From positions 2,666,001 through 2,730,000 of the forward strand of contig NZ_AP024897.1 of the NCBI RefSeq assembly GCF_024529975.1: a stretch of 64,000 bases of DNA, given 5' to 3'. Within the stretch, counting starts at the first letter, position 1. The number at the start of each line of letters is the position of its first letter. Position numbers and translations under genes: made by a program. Below the pieces are notes generated by a model. That model was given only the letters and a program-made list of their open reading frames with translations, ran no database searches and was not told the origin of the DNA. This DNA is from Vibrio quintilis. GTDB lineage: Bacteria > Pseudomonadota > Gammaproteobacteria > Enterobacterales > Vibrionaceae. Positions 57,508-64,000 of the stretch are shown one piece after another.

Positions 57508-58438
57508 CGGATTTACTCTTCTTCAGAATGTATAAAGGGCGCCCTTTCGATTCATTATAAATCCGGGCAACATACTCACCTAAAATACCAACGGAAATCA
57601 GCTGGATGCCTCCCATAAAGAGCACAGACACCACAACAGAAGTCCAGCCGGAAACCCACTGGTTTGTGAACAGCCGGACATAGACAGAATACATCAGCAT
57701 GACAAAAGCAACGCCCGAGCTGAGAAACCCCAGCGCGATGGATAGTTTCAATGGTTTGACCGAAAAGGACAAAATGCCGTCCAGTGCAAATCTGAGCATT
57801 TTAACCAGCGGATATTTAGACTCACCCGCCAGTCTGGGAGAACGCTCATACAGCACCGAAGTCTGATTGAACCCAATCCAGCTGACCATGCCCCGAATAA
57901 ACCGGGCTTTTTCGGGCATCGCAATTAACTGATCAACCACCTGTCGGTCCATCAGACGAAAATCTCCCGTATCCAGCGGAATCGGTACCTCAGACATCCG
58001 GTTAAGCAACCGGTAAAACCATCTGGCGGATAAACGTTTAAAAGCCGACTCTCCCGCCCGGTGTGCCCGTGTACCATAGACGACATCGTAACCGGATTCC
58101 CATTTTTCAAGCATCTGCTCAATCACTTCAGGCGGGTCTTGTAAATCAGCATCAATCAGCACTATCGCATTGCCGGTGCTGGCATCAATGCCAGCCGTGA
58201 CAGCCTGCTGATGTCCGAAATTGCGGGAGAAAGAGAGGATACGGAGCTGAGTATGCTGATGGCTGTATGCACTGAGTTTTTCTTCCGTATCATCCGTGCT
58301 GCCATCATTGACAAAAATCAGCTCAAATGCGTAATGATTCAGCCTGTTACAAAATGTGATGAGCTCTTTCACTGTATAGTCAATGACTTCACTTTCATTA
58401 AAACAAGGAATCACAATTGATATTTTCTTCACTATCAT
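57464..58438 (-). CDS. gtrB: Bactoprenol glucosyltransferase
   Basis: This 324-residue family 2 glycosyltransferase has VIPCFNESEV at residues 9-18, VNDGSTDDT near 44, the metal-binding DADLQDPPE near 97 and two C-terminal membrane helices. GtrB transfers glucose from UDP-glucose to undecaprenyl phosphate on the cytoplasmic face. It overlaps the GtrA fusion gene, so the two act together to modify a surface polysaccharide. ArnC-type or dolichol-like transferases are the near relatives. Confidence 0.9.
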   Translation of the reverse strand: MIVKKISIVIPCFNESEVIDYTVKELITFCNRLNHYAFELIFVNDGSTDDTEEKLSAYSHQHTQLRILSFSRNFGHQQAVTAGIDASTGNAIVLIDADLQDPPEVIEQMLEKWESGYDVVYGTRAHRAGESAFKRLSARWFYRLLNRMSEVPIPLDTGDFRLMDRQVVDQLIAMPEKARFIRGMVSWIGFNQTSVLYERSPRLAGESKYPLVKMLRFALDGILSFSVKPLKLSIALGFLSSGVAFVMLMYSVYVRLFTNQWVSGWTSVVVSVLFMGGIQLISVGILGEYVARIYNESKGRPLYILKKSKSGESAEHPASTESVD

Positions 58439-58603
58439 ACCCTCACTTCTTATGAATCAAGGAGGATAACAGTGCAATGTAAAGTTCAGAACAAAATCAG
58501 GTTAAATGTCCTGACACCCCTCAGGACACTTCAATCTCTGATGAAAAAAGTCAGTGCCTGCGCGGGGGACTGCTTTCATCAGAAAACAGAGAATACCACC
58601 GGG

Positions 58604-59518
58604 CTATGCCTCACAACCGGCCTCCTCCACAGACATACAAATCCGCCGGAACCAGTTATGCGCCGGATCAGCCTCAAGAATATGGTTCCACTGAATATAT
58701 TCACTCAGTGTTGGAATTTCTTTCGGTGTTTCTAATATTTTCAGCGGTAGTGTTTGTGCGTAAAGACTCGCTAAGCGCCGCGGCATAACTGCCACCCGGT
58801 TTGTACCAACCAGTAAATGGGGTAACGCATTAAAATGACTAACCGATACATCAATCCTGCGGTTGTGAGCAAACTGCTGAATGAATGTCTCGTCAAAACT
58901 CAGAGCTCTTTCTTCTCCGAAATTCACAGCCAAATGCCCTAACGCCATAAAAACATCCATATCCATCCTGTCTTTTACGTATGGATTACCCTGATCCACA
59001 ACACAACAGTAAGTATCATTAAACAGCCACTGACGCGGATGATGACTGGACATAAACATATCTGGTTGAATCAGAAAATCGAGATCTCCCTGACTTAAGA
59101 CATCCTTATGAAGTTTAATGGCCGGGAGCAGATCAAAAGTCATATTCGGCGCTAACATCTGAACTTTGCGTAATAGCGGCCCGATAAAGGCAGATACGGC
59201 AAAATCCGAAGCCATGATCCTGAAATGCCGGGTGGATGTCGCAGGTTCAAATTCCCCGACATTGACAATATTCGACTGAATATCGAGCAAAATCCGTTTG
59301 AGGGGAATTTCCAGTGAATGCGCCATCGGTGTCAGTCTCATTTTTCTCCCTGTCTGCACCAGTAAATCATCATCAAAATAATTGCGCAGCCGGGCCAGTA
59401 AACCACTGGCAGCTGACTGACTGACATTCAGTTTCTCCGCCGCCCGGGTTACATTTTTTTCTGTCAGCATTGCATCAAGTGCAACCAGCAAATTCAAATC
59501 TAAATGGTGAAAACGCAT
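58604..59518 (-). CDS. LysR-family regulator (NodD/NahR-like)
   Basis: This 304-residue protein has the N-terminal LysR helix-turn-helix (NVTRAAEKLNVSQSAASGLL) with the DLNLLVALDAMLTEKNVTRA opening of the NodD/NahR/SyrM branch, which tends to sense aromatic compounds. It is divergent from the FAH and cyclase genes, with palindromes in the gap, so it probably controls them. Confidence 0.9.
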   Translation of the reverse strand: MRFHHLDLNLLVALDAMLTEKNVTRAAEKLNVSQSAASGLLARLRNYFDDDLLVQTGRKMRLTPMAHSLEIPLKRILLDIQSNIVNVGEFEPATSTRHFRIMASDFAVSAFIGPLLRKVQMLAPNMTFDLLPAIKLHKDVLSQGDLDFLIQPDMFMSSHHPRQWLFNDTYCCVVDQGNPYVKDRMDMDVFMALGHLAVNFGEERALSFDETFIQQFAHNRRIDVSVSHFNALPHLLVGTNRVAVMPRRLASLYAQTLPLKILETPKEIPTLSEYIQWNHILEADPAHNWFRRICMSVEEAGCEA

Positions 59519-59525
59519 AAAATTT

Positions 59526-59560
59526 CCTCAAATTGAGGTATCTGAAAAGAATGATACCTA
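59526..59560. promoter_or_regulatory. Palindromes in the LysR / FAH divergent gap
   Basis: CCTCAAATTGAGG (59526-59538) and AGGTATC-N10-GATACCT (59536-59559) overlap each other just upstream of the LysR start. They are candidate LysR-type binding sites. Confidence 0.45.
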
Positions 59561-59695
59561 ATATCGTAAATCTCGATTTTTGTTATAGATAGCAGTGACT
59601 TATTATCACACATTACACCGGTTTTAACACAGACAGGGAATTGATTTGTACGATTCAGTCAATCCCAGTGTCTGAATTACCCACAGGAGAACACC

Positions 59696-60685
59696 ATGAA
59701 ATTTGCAACCATTAACAATGGAGAACGTGACGGCCAGCTGGTTTTGGTTTCCAGGGATCTGACCCGAAAGACAGATATAAGCCATCTCGCCCCAACCATG
59801 CAATACCTGCTTGAAAACTGGTCCGACGTGACACCAAAGCTTGAATCCCTGTATCAACAGCTCAATCAGGAGCAAATTGAAACATCTGCATTTGTGCCGG
59901 CAGACGTCATGGCACCACTGCCAAGATCTTACCAGTGGTGTGATGGTTCAGCTTTTCTGAATCATGGTGTTTTACTGCAAAAAGCATTCGACCTTCCGCC
60001 TCAGAAAGACTACGACACTATCCCGTTAATGTATCAGGGCGCAGCCGACACGCTGATCGGTCCGGAAGCACCGGTCTGTCTGCCAGACGAGTCCGATGAT
60101 ATTGATTTTGAAGGTGAATTCGCGGTCTTTGTCGATGAAGTTCCGATGGGATGCAGTCCCGGACAGGCCTTATCTGCAATCCGTTTAATCGGTCTGGTCA
60201 ATGATGTCAGCCTGAGAAAATATATCGGCAGGGAAATGAACAGTGGTTTTGGGTTCATGCATGCGAAACCATCATCCGGTTTCGCGCCGGTCGCAGTCAC
60301 ACCTGACGAGCTGGGAGATGCCTGGAGAGACGGAAAAGTTTGCCTGCCGCTTCACATCGAGTGGAATCACCAGTGGTTCGGTGAGGCGAATGGCTCAGAA
60401 ATGGATTTCAGTTTTCCACAGCTGATCGTGCATGCCGCATACAGCCGGAAGCTCAGTGCCGGCACAATCATCGGCTCCGGCACGGTATCGAATGTTGACT
60501 CAGTCAAAGGTTCTTCCTGTATTGCCGAAAGAAGGGCACTCGATATGCTGGAATACGGTGAAATCAGAACCGGCTTTATGAAATTCGGTGATCACATACG
60601 GATGGAAGCCTTCAATTCCGGTGGTGAAAGTATTTTCGGGGCAATCAGTCAAACCATTCAGCAGGGAGGATTGAGCCATGAGTAA
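59696..60685 (+). CDS. Fumarylacetoacetate hydrolase family protein
   Basis: This 329-residue protein has the FAH-fold metal ligands in DFEGEFAVFV near residue 137 and NDVSLR near 168, and the late GSGTVSNVDS segment. Family members hydrolyse or decarboxylate beta-keto acids in aromatic and tyrosine breakdown. An AGGAG site precedes the ATG. It overlaps the cyclase gene by eight bases, so the two act together. The substrate is unknown. Confidence 0.87.
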   Translation: MKFATINNGERDGQLVLVSRDLTRKTDISHLAPTMQYLLENWSDVTPKLESLYQQLNQEQIETSAFVPADVMAPLPRSYQWCDGSAFLNHGVLLQKAFDLPPQKDYDTIPLMYQGAADTLIGPEAPVCLPDESDDIDFEGEFAVFVDEVPMGCSPGQALSAIRLIGLVNDVSLRKYIGREMNSGFGFMHAKPSSGFAPVAVTPDELGDAWRDGKVCLPLHIEWNHQWFGEANGSEMDFSFPQLIVHAAYSRKLSAGTIIGSGTVSNVDSVKGSSCIAERRALDMLEYGEIRTGFMKFGDHIRMEAFNSGGESIFGAISQTIQQGGLSHE

Positions 60686-61496
60686 ACCTGCCGACGCCAT
60701 TCAGTCACCTAACCGCAGAATTGTCGACTTATCTGTCACGTTGAGCAATAACCCTTACACCGATCCTCCGTCTCTCCTCCCTGAAATTAAATATTCGGAC
60801 CATCAGCAAGGCTTACCTGATCTGCTGAATATGTTTCCCGGACTCGAAGCCGGAGATTTACCCGGTCAGGAGGGCTGGGCAGTGGAAGATATGAAACTGA
60901 CAACACATAGCGGTACTCACATGGATGCCCCGTGGCATTATGCCTCAACAACGGGAGGAAAACCTTCATGGGGTATTGATGAAATGCCACTGGAGTGGTG
61001 CCTGCAGGATGGTGTAAAACTGGATTTTCGTCACCTGCCGGACGGATATGTGGTCTCAGCACAGGATCTTCAGGATGAGTTAGACCGGATAGGTTATCAG
61101 CTGAAACCACTGGATATTGTGCTGGTTAATACCAGAGCCGGAGCTTTATATGGTCAGCCAGGGTACCTCGATGCGGGAATCGGAATTGGCCGGGAAGGCA
61201 CACTTTTTCTGCTTGAGCAGGGAATCCGGATTGTCGGCACAGATGCCTGGAGCTGGGACGCTCCTTTCAGTTACACAGCCAAACGTCTAGCAGAGGAAAA
61301 CAACCCCGCGATTGTCTGGGAAGGACATAAAGCCGGCCGCGATATTCCCTACGGTCAGATGGAAAAGCTGGCAAACCTCGATAGCCTGCCCCCTTTCGGA
61401 TTTATGGTTTCCTGTTTCCCTTACAAAATAGAAAAGGCATCAGCCGGATTTGTCAGAGCTGTCGCCATTTTTAATGACTCTCCACAGACAGCCTGA
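60678..61496 (+). CDS. Cyclase family protein (kynurenine formamidase-like)
   Basis: This 272-residue protein has the motif HSGTHMDAPWHY (pattern HxGTHxDxPxH) near residue 77, the metal site of the cyclase/KynB family. Such enzymes open or close ring amides and lactones. With the FAH partner a two-step ring-opening or cleavage route can be proposed. The last residues (PQTA) and the stop come from a copy of the dispersed hairpin repeat. Confidence 0.87.
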   Translation: MSKPADAIQSPNRRIVDLSVTLSNNPYTDPPSLLPEIKYSDHQQGLPDLLNMFPGLEAGDLPGQEGWAVEDMKLTTHSGTHMDAPWHYASTTGGKPSWGIDEMPLEWCLQDGVKLDFRHLPDGYVVSAQDLQDELDRIGYQLKPLDIVLVNTRAGALYGQPGYLDAGIGIGREGTLFLLEQGIRIVGTDAWSWDAPFSYTAKRLAEENNPAIVWEGHKAGRDIPYGQMEKLANLDSLPPFGFMVSCFPYKIEKASAGFVRAVAIFNDSPQTA

Positions 61497-61518
61497 AAAT
61501 ACAGGTTGCACCGGTATA
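61485..61518. repeat. Copy of the hairpin repeat at the end of the cyclase gene
   Basis: ACAGCCTG-AAAAT-ACAGGTTG then CACCGGTATA is the inner stem and right end of the repeat. The TGA stop of the cyclase gene lies in the left arm. Confidence 0.6.
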
Positions 61519-61588
61519 AACCAGCGCGGATAACCTGAAACCGGCATATTTGACTGAACCAGGAATCACGTATACCGTTTCCGCGCTG

Positions 61589-62623
61589 TCATTCTCCGTA
61601 GTGAGTCACCTGAAACGAATTCAGCAAGCGGTGAACCGCAAAAATAACCACCAGCGAAGCCACAATGGCAAAAAGAATACTGCTGATCCGATACAATGCG
61701 CTGAACATCAAATCAGAATCCGGCGTCAGGTACTGGCCAAATAAAATACCCATTGTTGTTAATCCGCCAAATCCCACGCCTGAACCTGCACCTTCTTTAA
61801 TGTGCAAATAAGAAAACATCATGGCACCAACAAACAAGACCAGAATAATCAGTATAAAATCCCCGGACCGGCCATACAGAATAAACTGTGCAAGCATCCC
61901 ATAACCCACCCCCAGCAAACCCCCCATGGCTCTCTTTTGCGCATAACCCAAAGCGCCATTCCAGTTCATCCTGAACAATAATAAGATCGTGGTTGACTGA
62001 GCAGACATTGAATCACTGAGATTAAAAATCTGGAAAATAATAAATGAAGCCGTTGCGACCAGACTTCCCAGTAAAACTTCATGACGAATCCGGTGTGTTC
62101 CCTTCGCCCCCTGTGGCCTTTGCGGCGGTTCCCTTGGTTCAACATCCGGAATAAGCCAGTGCATCAGATAAGCAATCGCAACCCCGACAATATCAGCAAT
62201 CAGGTTCGTCACGATATAACCGGAAACATCCGTCACCTGATAACTGGAAAAATTCAGCATAATATTGAGCGACAAAAGGCAATTGACACCGAAGAAAAAC
62301 AACGGGCCCTTTGCCATGCAATAGAACTTACTCATAAACAGAATGAACACAACAAGCGTCATTGCCGCCGGATGGCTTGCCAGCAAACCGCCCACAAGCC
62401 CGACTTCAATTCCGGACACAACTCCCGATGCCAGTAACTGCCTGACCGCATGGCCGCTCAGGACAGGAACAAGCCCGAGCAACATCACAGGCATGATGAC
62501 AAAGAAAACCCCGAAACTGAAATCAAAAAACTTACAGAAAATAAAACCCAATGTTGCCCCAATAGCGACACGAAGACACTGGCGCAGGTCATTTTCACTG
62601 AGCGGATGATCCCACAGACGCAT
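61589..62623 (-). CDS. DUF2955 / FUSC-like inner membrane efflux component
   Basis: This 344-residue protein has two sets of hydrophobic segments around a soluble loop near residue 170, as in DUF2955 proteins related to the aromatic-acid exporter AaeB. GAGGAA precedes the ATG. It follows an HlyD-type adaptor, so the pair is probably an efflux pump for aromatic or other organic acids. No outer-membrane channel gene is present. Confidence 0.83.
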   Translation of the reverse strand: MRLWDHPLSENDLRQCLRVAIGATLGFIFCKFFDFSFGVFFVIMPVMLLGLVPVLSGHAVRQLLASGVVSGIEVGLVGGLLASHPAAMTLVVFILFMSKFYCMAKGPLFFFGVNCLLSLNIMLNFSSYQVTDVSGYIVTNLIADIVGVAIAYLMHWLIPDVEPREPPQRPQGAKGTHRIRHEVLLGSLVATASFIIFQIFNLSDSMSAQSTTILLLFRMNWNGALGYAQKRAMGGLLGVGYGMLAQFILYGRSGDFILIILVLFVGAMMFSYLHIKEGAGSGVGFGGLTTMGILFGQYLTPDSDLMFSALYRISSILFAIVASLVVIFAVHRLLNSFQVTHYGE

Positions 62624-62644
62624 ACAATATTCCTCTGTGGTTAT

Positions 62645-63703
62645 CTAATAGATGTAATGTAATAAGCTCAGAAAATAAATCTGCCCTCTGGCAAGCCTGG
62701 TCAGCAGCGGGTTATCCGGCACCAGCTGAACCGTGGCGCGGGAACCGGCAGCAAGATGTTGCATCAGAGGATGATCAAGCCGGATATGAACCCGCAAACG
62801 CTGCGCATCACGAACCCAGCGGTTTGATGTGGTTGGTGTTGCAAGCGAGCCATTGGCATCAAACTGACCACTGCTGACACCTGCATCGACATTGCCGATC
62901 ACGCCCGGATATATTTTCCCCGGTTCGCCGTCAAAAGTAACCAGCGCTTTACTGTTGGCCGGAAAATTCCGCAGGCTTTTCTCCCTGAAGTCCGCAATCA
63001 CATCAAAATGTGTATCAACCAAAGCAATAACCGGGCTTCCGGCCTTTGCCATCGAGCCGTTTTTCAACTGCAGGTTCGTCACAACCCCATCATGTTTTGC
63101 TCTCACCTTCGTATAAGAAAGATTCAGCTGCGACTGTTGCAAACGGTTTCTGGCTACCCGAATCTCAATATTTTCCGTTTTGTCCTGCCCCCGGCGAACC
63201 ATCAGTTCCTTTAACCGGGCCTGAGCTGCTTCCAGATTTGCCTGCGCAACCGTTGCAGCACTGACGGCATCATCCCGTTCTTTCTGAGAAACACTTTTAT
63301 GGGCAAACAACTTCTCCATCCGCCGGGCTTCCCGTTGTTTTTGCCGGGTAGCGATCTGTTGTGCTTTTACGTCAGACTCAGACGCCTTAATCAGGACATT
63401 CAACTGCTGAAAATCCTGAATCGCTTTATCCAGGTTCAGCTGTGCCTGCTCAACGGCAAGCTGATAATGAACGGGGTCAAGTTCAAATAAGATTTCGCCC
63501 TGATGGACGGCCTGATTATTCCGGACATTCACCTGCATAATCTGGCCGTCAACCCGCGGGGCCACCCGGGTCACAATCCGGGTAGCCATCGACTGCGGGG
63601 TTAACGGAATGGCCATATCTGCAAATATAAAATAGACAAACAACATCACAAAAACAGCACAGGTATATTTCACCCAGCGCGCAAACTTCTGGTCGGGTGT
63701 CAT
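62645..63703 (-). CDS. HlyD-family periplasmic adaptor (EmrA/AaeA-like)
   Basis: This 352-residue protein has one N-terminal membrane helix (residues 11-32), a lipoyl half-motif RVDGQIMQVNVRNNQAVHQG, a coiled-coil stretch (about residues 85-190) and the second lipoyl half (VRAKHDGVVTNLQLKNGS). It links an inner-membrane pump to an outer-membrane channel. It overlaps marR by four bases (ATGA) and precedes the DUF2955 gene. Confidence 0.9.
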   Translation of the reverse strand: MTPDQKFARWVKYTCAVFVMLFVYFIFADMAIPLTPQSMATRIVTRVAPRVDGQIMQVNVRNNQAVHQGEILFELDPVHYQLAVEQAQLNLDKAIQDFQQLNVLIKASESDVKAQQIATRQKQREARRMEKLFAHKSVSQKERDDAVSAATVAQANLEAAQARLKELMVRRGQDKTENIEIRVARNRLQQSQLNLSYTKVRAKHDGVVTNLQLKNGSMAKAGSPVIALVDTHFDVIADFREKSLRNFPANSKALVTFDGEPGKIYPGVIGNVDAGVSSGQFDANGSLATPTTSNRWVRDAQRLRVHIRLDHPLMQHLAAGSRATVQLVPDNPLLTRLARGQIYFLSLLHYIY

Positions 63704-63999
63704 GATTTCTTTCCTTCTTCATTACTGAGATACGCAAGCGCATTGTGTTCAATTTTTTCCAGTGTCGATCTCAACTGATTCAGTTCTTCCTCATCAATAC
63801 CAGCCATCAGATTCCGCCGGATACGTAACACTCTTGACTCAATCGTTTTCATCACATCTTTTCCCCGGTCAGTCAGGGAAATAATCCGGGCCCGTTTGTC
63901 TTCTTCATTACAATGCCGTTCGATCAGCCCCTGCCCCTCCAGCTGATTCAGTGTTCTCATCAATGAACCCAGCTCAATTTCCAGTGACTCTGCCAGTGT
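63700..63999 (-). CDS. MarR/SlyA-family regulator, C-terminal part (cut by window end)
   Basis: About 99 residues are present, from TLAESLEIELGSLMRTLNQL through the winged helix (DKRARIISLTDRGKDV) to EGKKS. The reading frame is open to the edge, so the N-terminus lies outside the window. MarR proteins in front of hlyD-type pumps usually repress them and release on binding a phenolic ligand. It is translationally coupled to the adaptor gene. Confidence 0.87.
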   Translation of the reverse strand, partial: TLAESLEIELGSLMRTLNQLEGQGLIERHCNEEDKRARIISLTDRGKDVMKTIESRVLRIRRNLMAGIDEEELNQLRSTLEKIEHNALAYLSNEEGKKS

Positions 64000-64000
64000 T

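Noticed and set aside
61550-61744. Small frame between the cyclase gene and the DUF2955 gene
   Set aside because: It is mostly antisense to the DUF2955 coding region and has no ribosome site.
1-64000. CRISPR arrays, tRNA or rRNA genes, prophage core
   Set aside because: No regularly spaced direct repeats, cloverleaf-like genes or phage structural genes were recognised on either strand.

Overview
The window reads as chromosomal DNA of a marine gammaproteobacterium, almost certainly a Vibrio or close relative. The evidence is the closeness of many proteins to enterobacterial/Vibrio families (FrdABCD, DcuB, GlpKRD, UxuR, KdgR, KduD, Ogl), the IS200-type insertion, and a dispersed intergenic hairpin repeat beginning TATACCCAA that resembles repeats I remember from Vibrio genomes. 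No rRNA, tRNA, CRISPR array or prophage core was seen. The window cuts a gene at each end.

Layout: (1) 1-4.2 kb: a D-amino-acid cluster (D-amino acid transaminase, N-acetyl-D-glutamate racemase DgcA, D-glutamate N-acetyltransferase DgcN) divergent from an alanine racemase, with an NtrC-like site and two sigma-54-like promoter candidates between them. (2) 4.5-16.2 kb: a hydroxyacid dehydrogenase, then an anaerobic C4-dicarboxylate island: a 2-hydroxycarboxylate transporter, an IS200 copy, frdABCD, dcuB and the dcuSR two-component system. The transporter and frd promoters share one architecture. (3) 16.2-20.5 kb: glpK, glpR and glpD. (4) 20.8-26.2 kb: an Aer-like chemoreceptor, small genes and a LysR/MFS pair. 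(5) 26.3-37.1 kb: glucuronate catabolism (uxuA, uxuR, TRAP transporter dctP/dctQM, a GH31 glycosidase, uxuB, uxaC) with UxuR-type operators. (6) 37.2-38.9 kb: a MerR-controlled metal exporter. (7) 38.9-51.1 kb: a KdgR-type pectin/unsaturated-uronate regulon (exonuclease/DUF294 pair, kdgR, kduD, ygjV-like, kdgF, an RpiB-like isomerase, an esterase, kdgK, eda, a sodium symporter, ogl). (8) 51.3-58.4 kb: a double-Cache GGDEF-EAL protein with an orphan solute-binding protein, a DUF3301 protein, and a gtrB plus gtrA-transferase pair. (9) 58.6-64 kb: a LysR-controlled FAH/cyclase pair and a marR-hlyD-DUF2955 efflux operon.

How it works together: regions 5 and 7 form a nearly complete route. Ogl splits oligogalacturonides, KdgF and the RpiB-like isomerase plus KduD turn unsaturated uronates into 2-keto-3-deoxygluconate (KDG), and UxaC, UxuB and UxuA take glucuronate to the same KDG. 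KdgK and Eda then give pyruvate and glyceraldehyde-3-phosphate. Region 2 supports fumarate respiration with succinate export.

The least explained items are the GH31 enzyme inside the glucuronate operon, the orphan binding protein beside the c-di-GMP enzyme, the KdgR box in front of the DUF294/exonuclease pair, the FAH/cyclase pair, and a hairpin repeat family that supplies the stop codons of two genes. All functions are assigned by reading the sequence; no database search was run.
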